A stretch of 64,000 nt of DNA from the NCBI RefSeq assembly GCF_031769195.1, contig NZ_JAVHNP010000003.1, forward strand, positions 496,001 to 560,000. Reading direction: 5' to 3'. The DNA is from Vreelandella sp031769195 (lineage in GTDB: Bacteria > Pseudomonadota > Gammaproteobacteria > Pseudomonadales > Halomonadaceae). Both the position numbers and the translations under genes were made by a program. A model generated the notes under the pieces. It ran no database searches, was not told the origin of the DNA, and saw nothing but the letters and a program-made list of their open reading frames with translations. Numbering within the stretch: position 1 is the first letter of the stretch; every line of letters starts with the position of its first letter. Positions 34,082 to 42,359 of the stretch are shown piece by piece.

Positions 34082-35044
34082 ATGTTGTCACTAAATTCAC
34101 CCACACTTCTTACCGTGTTGCGTGGCATTGTCTCCCGATATAGCAGCACGCAAAGCGATATGCTTCCTGCCGCCGGCACCCCGGAACGGGAAAGCTTGGT
34201 GTCTGCAGTTAAGCACTTCTTTGGTCTACGGGAAGATAGCGCGCTATCTGATGACTCTATCACCCTAGAAGAGTGGGCGGATGCATTAAGTGAGCATGGC
34301 CGTATCAGCCATTTGCATCTATTTGAAAGTGCTGTTGGAGGCGCCTTTAGCCACCAGTTACAGCGTCAGCACCGCTACAGCGCGGCGTCGCTTAGTGAGG
34401 AAGCTGAAGCACTCAAGGCGCTACTGGTCGGCGATGCCCAGCCCAGCCGTACATTGGTCAGTTGGCTCTCGGTACAGTCTGCCGAGGGCTTTATGCTGGG
34501 CGCTTTGCTGCCACAGTTAGCTCACTGGAAATCACGTAGCCTGTTTGATCATGCAAATGCACTTTGGGAGCTCAATGCAGGCGATATTATGGTGACCAGC
34601 GAAGACCGCTGGCGCCAGCTTGCTCAGCGGCTTCCCTCGCTGCCTATGAACATGACGGCTGTAGCAACGTCTCCGCTGGATAAGCAAACTTACCGTACAT
34701 TGCTGGCGAAAGGCGTTGCTCATATTATCGAACTGCACTGCCAGCCAGGTTTAGGTATTTTAGCCGCACGCCGCTCGCAGCAGGCGCCGTTCGAACTGCT
34801 CTCCCACTGGCATCCCACGGAGAGCGACGACTACTTACTCAAGCTGTCGAAAGGGGCGATTCCTGAGGAAGTGCAGCTTGCTCAACCACTGCGTTGGGTA
34901 GGGGCACGCCACTTCCAACTCAGCGATGCGACCGCTTCCGTTGAGCAGCGCACTCTCGCCATCAAAAGCCATTTGCTTACCGCATCATCGCCATCTTGGC
35001 AGACCCCCTTCAGCGTTGGTCGCTCAGGGGCTAGCGCTGCGTAA
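34082..35044 (+). CDS. Uncharacterised protein resembling a degenerate adenylate-forming (4-coumarate:CoA ligase-like) enzyme
   Basis: A 320-residue protein without clear catalytic motifs. By eye its layout follows the short 4-coumarate:CoA ligase family linked to photoactive yellow protein and aryl-polyene ligases: VKHFFGLRED then LEEWADAL near 40-70, a GFMLGALLPQL helix near 140, LNAGDIMVTSEDRW near 165, TSPLDKQTYRTLLAKG near 200, and LLSHWHP near 245. The positions where ligases have the SGSTG phosphate loop and YGSSETGG read SAVGG and HCQPGLGI, so ATP binding looks lost. It is shorter than ligases (about 390 residues). AAGGA precedes ATG 34082. Function unknown; the family link is a visual judgement. 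Confidence 0.6.
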   Translation: MLSLNSPTLLTVLRGIVSRYSSTQSDMLPAAGTPERESLVSAVKHFFGLREDSALSDDSITLEEWADALSEHGRISHLHLFESAVGGAFSHQLQRQHRYSAASLSEEAEALKALLVGDAQPSRTLVSWLSVQSAEGFMLGALLPQLAHWKSRSLFDHANALWELNAGDIMVTSEDRWRQLAQRLPSLPMNMTAVATSPLDKQTYRTLLAKGVAHIIELHCQPGLGILAARRSQQAPFELLSHWHPTESDDYLLKLSKGAIPEEVQLAQPLRWVGARHFQLSDATASVEQRTLAIKSHLLTASSPSWQTPFSVGRSGASAA

Positions 35045-35065
35045 TATGCCGGGGGTTATAGGCCG

Positions 35066-36232
35066 TTAAAGAATGGCGTGGGGTATAAAGCACGATGTGT
35101 CTTTTGTAATACGCCCTACGTCTTCTCGAATGCCCATCCCACAAGCGCGATCGCCCACTACCCAGCTGCCGATGAGCGCGTGTTTGTCACCAAAGCGTGG
35201 CAGCGGTTGGTAAGCCTGGCGTATCCAAGGGCTATCGGTGTATGGGCCCCCAACGCTTTCTGTCTGCCCGTTCGGCGTTATTAAACTGATATTGCTCCCT
35301 TCCCGAGAAAAGAACGGCTTGCGCACCCAGCCTGGCGCTAGCGGCGAGTGGATGTCTTTTTCAAAAAATGCCGGTAGCAGGTTGGGGTGCCCTTCAAACT
35401 GCTCCCACAGCAGCGGCAGGATCCCCTTGTTGGAAAGTACCGCTTTCCAGGGCGGCTCAAACCAGTGGGTGTTGAGCTGCGTCACTGCCTCACCAAATTC
35501 CTCCACTGCCATCTCTTCCCAGGGATAGAGCTTAAACAGCGCGGTAATTGGCTGGTCGTCTAAATCCACAAAGTGTTCGGCCCCCGGCACCACGCCAATG
35601 TCTTCGATGTAAATAAACGGCGCCTGTAAGCCTGCCTGTAGGGCAATATCCTGCAAGTAGCTGACCGTGGCGCGCTCCTCGTCGCTGCCTTTTACACAGG
35701 AGAAGTAGAGGGTGCGGTTTTCTAGGCGGTCGCCCAGATGCGCCATGGCATTGAGCAGGCGTTCTTGAATCGAGTTGTACTGGTCGGCGTGGCGGGGCAG
35801 GATGCCTTGCTCAATCGCCTGCTCCAGCCATACCCACTGGAAAAAGCCCGCCTCATAGAGCGAGGTGGGCGTATCGTAATTCAGCTCTAACAGCTTGGCG
35901 GGGCCGTTGCCTGAGTAGGCAAAGTCCATTCGCCCATAGAGGGGCGGCTGCCCGGTTCGCCAGGAGTGGTGGATGATGTCCCACATGTGCTCAGGAATCG
36001 CGAGGCGCTGCATGAGGGCGTTGGAGTGACAGACCTTATCCACCAGCTCCATACACATCTCGTGCAGAGCTTCGGTGGGCGCTTCGATCTCTTGCTCCAC
36101 CTGCTCCAGGGTGAACTGGTAGTAGGCGTTCTCTTTCCAGTAGGGTTCGCCATCAATGGTATGGAAATGAAACCCCAGCTCTTTGGCCAGGGTTTTCCAT
36201 TGCGGGCGTTCAGGAACGTTGATTCGCAGCAT
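35066..36232 (-). CDS. Glutathionylspermidine synthase-like ATP-grasp protein (YjfC/YgiC type)
   Basis: A 388-residue protein matching the C-terminal synthetase half of glutathionylspermidine synthase. It has GRMDFAYSGNGPAKLLELNY (about 100-120), LELNYDTPTSLYE, KPFFSREGSNISLI and the C-terminal GDRACGMGIREDVGRI. It lacks the amidase domain, like E. coli YgiC and YjfC, whose substrate is unknown; it could join an amine to a peptide or a carboxylate. ATG 36232 has GCGGAG just upstream; a longer frame to 36265 is less likely. The two genes behind it (DUF1190, DUF350) form the same trio as yjfC-yjfM-yjfL. Confidence 0.88.
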   Translation of the reverse strand: MLRINVPERPQWKTLAKELGFHFHTIDGEPYWKENAYYQFTLEQVEQEIEAPTEALHEMCMELVDKVCHSNALMQRLAIPEHMWDIIHHSWRTGQPPLYGRMDFAYSGNGPAKLLELNYDTPTSLYEAGFFQWVWLEQAIEQGILPRHADQYNSIQERLLNAMAHLGDRLENRTLYFSCVKGSDEERATVSYLQDIALQAGLQAPFIYIEDIGVVPGAEHFVDLDDQPITALFKLYPWEEMAVEEFGEAVTQLNTHWFEPPWKAVLSNKGILPLLWEQFEGHPNLLPAFFEKDIHSPLAPGWVRKPFFSREGSNISLITPNGQTESVGGPYTDSPWIRQAYQPLPRFGDKHALIGSWVVGDRACGMGIREDVGRITKDTSCFIPHAIL

Positions 36233-36300
36233 AGCGGCTCCGCAAAGAGTGGCTAATATCCCCATGGGCTAATCTCCCAAAGGGCTAATCTCCCAAGAAG

Positions 36301-36906
36301 CTAAGAGCCCCAGGAGGCAGAGCGTGTGCCTAGGCCGCGACGCGTGGCCGCTTGGCGACTTTGTACCACGGAGCTACGCATAGCGTCATTGCGCTGATTA
36401 ACGCGCTGAGTCGCTTGGCTGGTGGCCGCGTTCCAGTTGCCTTGATTTTGACGATTGCGATAGACCGGCTCTTGATACACCCGTTCAAAAGAGCGCCCTC
36501 GGCTGGTATTCGCCAGCATGTTACCGACCATATAGCCCATCATAGCGGGCATAAACCAACCGCCTCCGCCACCCGCCGCCTGGGCTTGCTCGTCTGTCGG
36601 AGCCGCACAGGCGCCCTCGCCGTGTTCAGCTTCACAGGCTTCCAGAGAATCGAAGCGGGGAACGGACTCTAGAGAGGCGTTGTAGGCATCTTCGCAGGCG
36701 CTGCGGGTGTAGACGTTGGCTGCGACGCAATCCTCTACGCTTTGAAAACTTTGCGGCTCATCAAAGCGTACATCGGTTAAGTGCTCATCTTCCGCTGGCT
36801 GGGTACAGGCAGTTAAGCCAAAGGCACTCGCTCCCATCATCGCAAGCGATAGGCGTGCGCTACGTTTACGACGTGGCAGGTGGGTAGGGTGAGACTGCTT
36901 TTCCAT
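36301..36906 (-). CDS. DUF1190 (YgiB/YjfM family) protein, putative lipoprotein
   Basis: A 201-residue exported protein. A basic N-terminus (PRRKRSARLSLAMMGASAFG) leads to LTACTQ, a good lipobox, so it is probably anchored in the membrane. Cys residues in EDCVAAN, SACEDAY, EACEAEHGEGAC fit disulfides. A Gly-rich segment (GGGGG) and FMPAMMGYMVGNML follow, and the C-terminus is Arg/Gln/Ser-rich, as in YgiB. Function unknown. It lies between the DUF350 and the ATP-grasp genes with short gaps. Confidence 0.85.
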   Translation of the reverse strand: MEKQSHPTHLPRRKRSARLSLAMMGASAFGLTACTQPAEDEHLTDVRFDEPQSFQSVEDCVAANVYTRSACEDAYNASLESVPRFDSLEACEAEHGEGACAAPTDEQAQAAGGGGGWFMPAMMGYMVGNMLANTSRGRSFERVYQEPVYRNRQNQGNWNAATSQATQRVNQRNDAMRSSVVQSRQAATRRGLGTRSASWGS

Positions 36907-36918
36907 GATGGCGCTCCG

Positions 36919-37332
36919 TTACCAGGTCATTGAAGCCGCGTTAATTAAGCCCACGGCAATTGAGATACTGCCCACCAGCGTGCCGTAGGCCTGATGACCT
37001 TCGGTGATGTGCTGGGACAAGCTCTCCCCCTGACGACGCAGGAACAGTTTTAAACCAAAGAACGTCGCAAGCTGAACGCCGAAGGCGATGACGCCCCACA
37101 GAATAAAGTCGATATAACTAATGGAGTGGGCCATTGCGCTGTACAGCGGCAAGGTAAAGCCCAAGATAGAGCCACCGTAGGCGGTGGCGGCCGCCGCGTT
37201 GCCCGCTCTAATCAGTGCCCACTCATGGTGAGGCGTCAAGCGGCTATAGCAGTACATAAACGCCACCAGCAGCGCGAGCGCGCCTAACAGGTAAGCGAAG
37301 AAAGACGGTAGTCCCTGTAAATAGTGCAGCAT
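36919..37332 (-). CDS. DUF350 (YjfL family) membrane protein
   Basis: A 137-residue integral membrane protein with about four helices (FFAYLLGALALLVAFMYC, then AYGGSILGFTLPLYSA, FILWGVIAFGVQLATFFG and LVGSISIAVGLINAAS), matching DUF350/YjfL, whose role is unknown. I chose ATG 37332 because AAGGA is about 11 bases upstream; starts at 37344 and 37392 are possible. It begins a three-gene operon with the DUF1190 and ATP-grasp genes. Confidence 0.85.
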   Translation of the reverse strand: MLHYLQGLPSFFAYLLGALALLVAFMYCYSRLTPHHEWALIRAGNAAAATAYGGSILGFTLPLYSAMAHSISYIDFILWGVIAFGVQLATFFGLKLFLRRQGESLSQHITEGHQAYGTLVGSISIAVGLINAASMTW

Positions 37333-37431
37333 GGCGATGAGCATCCTTGTGGTTAATGACGAATGGTCAATAAACAGCCGACATTGTGACATAGCTTAGC
37401 GGAGGAGCGGGCATTGCAGGCACTCTTTCGT

Positions 37432-37512
37432 TGTCACCTGTTTGAGTGGTAAAAAAACGTCTTTTTAGTCTTTTAATAATACTAAAGGCTAATAGATGAA
37501 ACGTGTCACCTG
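37432..37512. promoter_or_regulatory. Pair of direct repeats upstream of the symporter gene
   Basis: TGTCACCTG occurs at 37432-37440 and again at 37504-37512, followed by TTTGA and CTTAG. The repeats lie in the 302-bp gap (37333-37634) between divergent genes, with an AT-rich stretch between them. The spacing of 72 bp is close to seven helical turns. This could be a regulator pair or coincidence. Nothing else recognisable is seen in this gap. Confidence 0.3.
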
Positions 37513-37634
37513 CTTAGAATCCCGCGATGCTTGGTATTTTTACCTAAATTCACCGTGTCGTATCGCTTGATACCGCTCTTCGTGCCCGTGTTGGGCACCG
37601 CTTTAGACGCGACCGCTTCGAAGGACTCTCCCTC

Positions 37635-39233
37635 ATGCATGCCCTAACCCTGGCATCGTTTCTGTTCTTTACGGGCCTGGTGGCCTTTGTCACCTGGCGC
37701 ATTACGCGCCGCGACGACCACCGCAGCACCAGCGGCTATTTCTTGGCCGGCCGAACGCTGACCTTCCCGCTGATTGCGGCTTCCATGCTGATGACCAACC
37801 TCTCTACCGAGCAAATGGTGGGGTTGAACGGGTCCGCGTTTACCGATGGCTTAAGCGTGATGGCGTGGGAAGTGATTGCGGTGATTGCGCTGGTAGCGCT
37901 GGCGCTGTTCTTCCTGCCGCGCTTTTTGAAAAGCGGCATTGCCACGCTGCCACAGCTGCTGGCGATTCGCTTTGATACAGGCACTCAACTGATCGCTAAC
38001 GTTATTTTCCTGATTGCGTACGCGGTGGTACTGCTGCCGATCATTCTCTACTCTGGCGCCATCGGCCTTCAGGGGATGCTGGATTTACAGGGCTTGACCG
38101 GCGTTGAATCCAACACGGCACTGCTCTGGGCAACCGTATGGGCAGTGGGCTTGATTGGCGCGGTTTACGCGCTGTTTGGCGGCCTGCGTACCGTTGCCGT
38201 TTCTGACACTTTAAACGGGGTTGGTCTGCTAATTGGCGGCTTTGTGATTGTTTACTTTGGCCTACAGGCGGTCAGCGGCGGCAGCGGCGTGATGGAAGGC
38301 TGGAGCATCTTGAAAGAGAGCGACCCCAGCAAGTTCAACTCCATGGGCGGGCCAGATCAGCAGGTACCGTTCTCGACTATCTTTACCGGCGTGCTGCTGC
38401 TTCACCTCTTCTACTGGACCACCAACCAGCAAATTATCCAGCGCACCTTTGCCGCCAAGAACCTCGCTGAAGGCCAGAAAGGCGTGCTGCTCACCGGTTT
38501 CTTCAAGCTTCTGGGGCCGCTGTACCTAGTACTGCCCGGCATCATTGCCTACCACCTGTATGCCGACCAGGGCATTCGCGCCGATGAAGCGTATGGCCAC
38601 CTGGTGTTCAACGTACTGCCGCCCTACCTGACCGGCTTCTTTGCTGCGGTCATGGTCGGGGCCATTCTCTCCTCGTTTAACTCTGCGCTGAACAGCACCA
38701 CGACGATCTTCAGCCTGGGTATCTACAAAGGCGTGCTGAAAAAAGACGCGACGGAAGAGCAGGTGGTGAAGTCTGGCAAGGTGTTTGGCTGGATCATGGC
38801 AATTACCACCATGATCATTGCGCCGCTGCTGGCGGGCCAGGACAGCCTGTTCGGCTACCTGCAGAAGATGAACGCGATTTACTTCATCCCGATTCTCGCC
38901 GTAGTGCTGGTCGGTCTGCTAACCAAACGCGTACCGCCGATGGCTGCAAAAGTAGCGCTGGTCGGTGGCTGTTTGCTGATTGCGGCGGGCTACTTCGTAC
39001 CGCCATTCAACAAGCTGCCCATGGTGATGCACGAGTTCCACTTCGTTGCGGCAGTGTTCGTGCTGCTAGTGGCGGTGATGCTGGTCATCGGTAAACTGCG
39101 CCCCCGTGCCACGGACTGGGTGCAGGAAGACTCCGGCGATGTCGACCTCACCCCGTGGAAAGGCGCGGTGCCCACCGGCGTCGTGCTGGTGGTGCTGGTG
39201 GTGATTATGTACGCCTCCTTTGCAGGCGGCTAG
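37635..39233 (+). CDS. Sodium:solute symporter family transporter
   Basis: A 532-residue inner-membrane symporter of the SSS (SLC5) family with about 13 or 14 helices. The N-terminus has SGYFLAGRTLTFPLIAASML followed by NLSTEQMVGLNG, the sodium and substrate region; VYALFGGLRTVAVSDTLNG and FFAAVMVGAILSSFNSALNS are further family blocks. It resembles the YidK/vSGLT branch, so a sugar or similar solute is likely, but the ligand cannot be told. AAGGA lies 9 bases before ATG. No catabolic gene is next to it. Confidence 0.9.
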   Translation: MHALTLASFLFFTGLVAFVTWRITRRDDHRSTSGYFLAGRTLTFPLIAASMLMTNLSTEQMVGLNGSAFTDGLSVMAWEVIAVIALVALALFFLPRFLKSGIATLPQLLAIRFDTGTQLIANVIFLIAYAVVLLPIILYSGAIGLQGMLDLQGLTGVESNTALLWATVWAVGLIGAVYALFGGLRTVAVSDTLNGVGLLIGGFVIVYFGLQAVSGGSGVMEGWSILKESDPSKFNSMGGPDQQVPFSTIFTGVLLLHLFYWTTNQQIIQRTFAAKNLAEGQKGVLLTGFFKLLGPLYLVLPGIIAYHLYADQGIRADEAYGHLVFNVLPPYLTGFFAAVMVGAILSSFNSALNSTTTIFSLGIYKGVLKKDATEEQVVKSGKVFGWIMAITTMIIAPLLAGQDSLFGYLQKMNAIYFIPILAVVLVGLLTKRVPPMAAKVALVGGCLLIAAGYFVPPFNKLPMVMHEFHFVAAVFVLLVAVMLVIGKLRPRATDWVQEDSGDVDLTPWKGAVPTGVVLVVLVVIMYASFAGG

Positions 39234-39375
39234 GCTCTGCCTGACAACTGGCTGCGCTCGACCATACGGCGTTAAAAATCGGCTCAAAGTACTCATTTAC
39301 AATATGTAAACTCCGTCTTTTCGCCGATTTTTGCCTTGTCTGCCCTGCGCTCGCCGACTTTTCAGTCAGAGCCTA
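39231..39375. repeat. Nested palindromic intergenic element after the symporter gene
   Basis: Three inverted pairs nest in 145 bp: TAGGCTCTGCCTGA (39231-39244) with TCAGTCAGAGCCTA (39362-39375), 13 of 14 matching; AAAAATCGGC (39274-39283) with GCCGATTTTT (39323-39332), perfect; TTTAC-AATAT-GTAAA (39296-39310), perfect. The outer arm includes the symporter stop codon. Such layered palindromes resemble repeated intergenic elements of Halomonas-like genomes; I cannot check copy number. Confidence 0.6.
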
Positions 39376-39406
39376 ATCACGCCAGCATTTGAAAGCAGCG
39401 TTCAAG

Positions 39407-39447
39407 AAAAAACGCCTACGCCCCGCACTGCGGGGCGTAGGCGTTTT
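39407..39447. terminator. Bidirectional intrinsic terminator between symporter and malonyl-CoA synthetase
   Basis: AAAACGCCTACGCCCCGCA (39409-39427) pairs perfectly with TGCGGGGCGTAGGCGTTTT (39429-39447). The A-run on the left and T-run on the right give a U-tail in both directions, ideal for two convergent genes. Confidence 0.9.
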
Positions 39448-39470
39448 GGGTGGAGCGTTTTAAAAATCGC

Positions 39471-40994
39471 CTAAGCGGTCTGGTAGGTGGAGTCGAAACG
39501 TTTGCGCAGCTCGTTTTTTTGCACCTTGCCCATGGTGTTACGCGGCAGCGAGTCGACAAAAAAGACCCGCTTCGGCTGTTTGTACTTGGCCAGCCGCCCC
39601 TCGAGATGATTCAGGATATCGGCTTCACTTACCTGCTCACCTGGTTGGGCCACCACCACGGCGGTGACGCCTTCACCGAAGTCGGGGTGGGGTAGGCCAA
39701 TCACGGCAGACTCCGCCACTTGTGGCAGCTCATCAATCACCTGCTCGACCTCTTTGGGGTAGACGTTATACCCGCCTGAAATCACCAGATCTTTATCACG
39801 GCCGACGATATGTACGTAGCCCTGCTCATCGACCATGGCGAGATCGCCGGTGATGAAAAAGCCATCTTCCAAAAGCTCTTCGCGGGTTTTTTCCGGCATG
39901 TGCCAGTAGCCAATGAACACGTTCGGGCCGCGAATCTGCAGCATACCGATCTCGCCTTGCGGCACCTCTTCGCCGGTTTCCCGGCTGGTAATGCGCATCT
40001 CAACGCCAGGTAGCGGCATGCCCACGGTGCCTGCCCGGCGTGCGCCGGTGTAGGGGTTGGAGATGTTCATATTGGTTTCGGTCATGCCGTAGCGCTCAAG
40101 AATGGCGTGGCCGGTTTTCGCTTCAAAGGCTTCGTGGGTTTCTGCGGTGAGTGGTGCCGAGCCTGACACAAAGAGCCGCATATGGGCGGTGATCTCGGGG
40201 GTCAGGCGCGGGTCTTGAACCAAGCGGGTATAGAACGTCGGTACGCCCATCATTACGCTGCCTTTGGGCAGTTCATCGAAGATCACATCGGCATCGAATT
40301 TGGGCAAAAAGCACATGCTGGCCCCGGCCATCAGCGTGACGTTGCACGCCACGAACAGGCCGTGGGTATGAAAAATAGGCAGCGCATGGATCAGCCGATC
40401 TTCAGCGCTAAAGTGCCAAGACGAGACCAGCGTTTCCGCGTTTGAGGCGAGGTTGCGGTGGGTCAGCATGGCGCCTTTCGAGCGCCCCGTGGTGCCAGAG
40501 GTGTACAGAATCGCTGCCAAATCCCGCTCACCCAGCGTGACGATGTCGTCTCTTGGCGTGCTCTGCCGGGCGTTATCCATCAAGCTGCCGTTAGCATCGG
40601 TGCCTAAGGTTTCGACGGCCGGGCAGCCGGTATCGCTGGCAATGGCGCGGGCGGTGTCGACATCTGAAGGCCTGCAAACGAACAGGGCGGGCTCGGCGTC
40701 TTTCAAAAAATAGCGGATCTCATCGCCGGTGTAGCCGGTATTCAGCGGTAAATAGACGCCGCCAATACGCAGGCACGCGAGGTAGAGCAAAATGGCTTCT
40801 GGGCTTTTATCCACCTGCACCGCCACGCGATCGCCAACGCTAACGCCTAGCGAGGTCAGCGCTCCGGCCAGTTGGGCGCTTTCATTCAGCGCGTCTTGGT
40901 AACTGTAGTGGCGGCCCTCACGGGTGGTAATAAAGGGGGCGTTGCCACGCTCGCGCATGCGCACGGCAAAGGTATCAAATAAGTTGTGGTTCAT
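39471..40994 (-). CDS. matB: Malonyl-CoA synthetase
   Basis: Adenylate-forming ligase that turns malonate, ATP and CoA into malonyl-CoA. The 507-residue protein has the phosphate loop YTSGTTGRSKGAML (about 170-183), YGMTETNMN near 300, the hinge GDLAMVDEQGYVHIVGRDKD and the catalytic Lys in LPRNTMGKVQKNELR near the C-terminus. It is coupled to the malonyl-CoA decarboxylase gene by a 4-bp overlap and lies in an operon with a TRAP transporter. Acetyl-CoA is the likely end product. Confidence 0.93.
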   Translation of the reverse strand: MNHNLFDTFAVRMRERGNAPFITTREGRHYSYQDALNESAQLAGALTSLGVSVGDRVAVQVDKSPEAILLYLACLRIGGVYLPLNTGYTGDEIRYFLKDAEPALFVCRPSDVDTARAIASDTGCPAVETLGTDANGSLMDNARQSTPRDDIVTLGERDLAAILYTSGTTGRSKGAMLTHRNLASNAETLVSSWHFSAEDRLIHALPIFHTHGLFVACNVTLMAGASMCFLPKFDADVIFDELPKGSVMMGVPTFYTRLVQDPRLTPEITAHMRLFVSGSAPLTAETHEAFEAKTGHAILERYGMTETNMNISNPYTGARRAGTVGMPLPGVEMRITSRETGEEVPQGEIGMLQIRGPNVFIGYWHMPEKTREELLEDGFFITGDLAMVDEQGYVHIVGRDKDLVISGGYNVYPKEVEQVIDELPQVAESAVIGLPHPDFGEGVTAVVVAQPGEQVSEADILNHLEGRLAKYKQPKRVFFVDSLPRNTMGKVQKNELRKRFDSTYQTA

Positions 40995-42346
40995 TTGGTG
41001 GTCTCTCCCTTGGCCAGCTTGCGGGCGCGGCGAGCCAGGTCGCGCACCTCGCTTGAACAGGCAACGGTGGCCTTTGCGGTATAGTTTTCGTGATTGCGCT
41101 CGATATCATCGAGCACGTAGAGGTAGTTCACCATCAGCCCTGCCGCTTGCTTCATCCCCTTGGCAGACACATCGCCCAGCCAGTTGATGCGATGCAGCTC
41201 GGCACCGTTGCCCAGGTGGAAACGGGCTACCGGGTTCAGCGGCAGGCCGTGGCGATTTTTTTGATCCACCAAATAGTAGGCAGCGAGTGGTCGAATGGCA
41301 TTTTTGAGGCGCTCTTCGCGGGCTTTATCCTGCTGCCAGCTGGGCGTTGCTAGTGCGTCAAGCGCTTCTCTAATGCTCTCGGGCCACTGGGGGGCCTGCT
41401 GCTGCTCGGCAAGCCACTGGGCAAAACCGGGTACCGGCGAAAGGGTAACGAAGTGTTTGAGCTGCGGAAGCTCCTGGCTCAGTTCCTGTACCACCTGCTT
41501 AATCAGGAAGTTACCAAATGAAATGCCACGCAGCCCGGTTTGGCAGTTGCTAATGCCGAAGAAGGCAGCGGTATCGGCATCATCGGGGTCTGCCAAACCA
41601 TCCTCTTCCCCTGCCAAAATCGGCTGTATGCGGCTGGGTAGCCCTTTGTGCAGCGCGACTTCCACAAAAATTAGCGGCTCATCCCCAATCGCGGGGTGAA
41701 AAAAGGCGAAACAGCGGCGGTCTCGGGCATCCAAGCGCCGCCGTAGGTCGTTCCAGTCCTGAATTTCATGCACCGCTTCATAGCGGATGATTTTTTCCAG
41801 GATAGATGCCGGGGTGTTCCAGTCGATCCGCTTGAGCATCAAAAAGCCACGGTTAAACCAGGAGCCAAACAGGTGCGCAAAGTCATCATCAATAGGCGCG
41901 AGGTTAGGCTCCTCGCGCAGCAAAAGAAGCAGATCTTCGCGCATTTTGACCAGGTCATAGGTGCCGTCGGTGGCCAGGTTCAAACGCCTAAACAGCTCCT
42001 GGCGGCGCGGCTCGCAGGCCTCAAACAGCACCTGCAGCGTATGGTTATCGCGGGCCTGTTGATAGGCTTGGTAGGCGCTATCAATCTGTTCGGGTTCAGC
42101 GGCAAAGTCGTCGGCTAAGCGGTTAAAAAACTGATGTTTTTCAACCGCTGAAAGACGCTGATAAATCGCCAGTGCGCGGCTGGCCAGTGCAATACTGGAG
42201 GCTTCGCCGTCACTGGCTAGCAGCGCTTGGCAGGCTTTGACCAACTGATGATGATCAGGTGTTAGGTTCTCCGGGTGTTTACGCCTAAGCAGCGCGTCCC
42301 GCTGAGTGATGCTGTTAAACATCTCTTGGAGAAAAGTCATGTTCAT
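40991..42346 (-). CDS. Malonyl-CoA decarboxylase
   Basis: Decarboxylates malonyl-CoA to acetyl-CoA and CO2. The 451-residue protein has an N-terminal helical region (about 1-150) and a GNAT-like catalytic region with HEIQDWNDLRRRLDARDRR, FFGISNCQTGLRGISFGNFL (the conserved Ser/Asn region) and FVTLSPVPGFAQWL; the catalytic His is in RFHLGNGAELHRINWLGD. AAGGGG precedes the first ATG. It lies between matB and the TRAP permease genes; together they form a malonate catabolism pathway. Confidence 0.93.
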   Translation of the reverse strand: MNMTFLQEMFNSITQRDALLRRKHPENLTPDHHQLVKACQALLASDGEASSIALASRALAIYQRLSAVEKHQFFNRLADDFAAEPEQIDSAYQAYQQARDNHTLQVLFEACEPRRQELFRRLNLATDGTYDLVKMREDLLLLLREEPNLAPIDDDFAHLFGSWFNRGFLMLKRIDWNTPASILEKIIRYEAVHEIQDWNDLRRRLDARDRRCFAFFHPAIGDEPLIFVEVALHKGLPSRIQPILAGEEDGLADPDDADTAAFFGISNCQTGLRGISFGNFLIKQVVQELSQELPQLKHFVTLSPVPGFAQWLAEQQQAPQWPESIREALDALATPSWQQDKAREERLKNAIRPLAAYYLVDQKNRHGLPLNPVARFHLGNGAELHRINWLGDVSAKGMKQAAGLMVNYLYVLDDIERNHENYTAKATVACSSEVRDLARRARKLAKGETTK

Positions 42347-42359
42347 GATGCGTTCCCCT

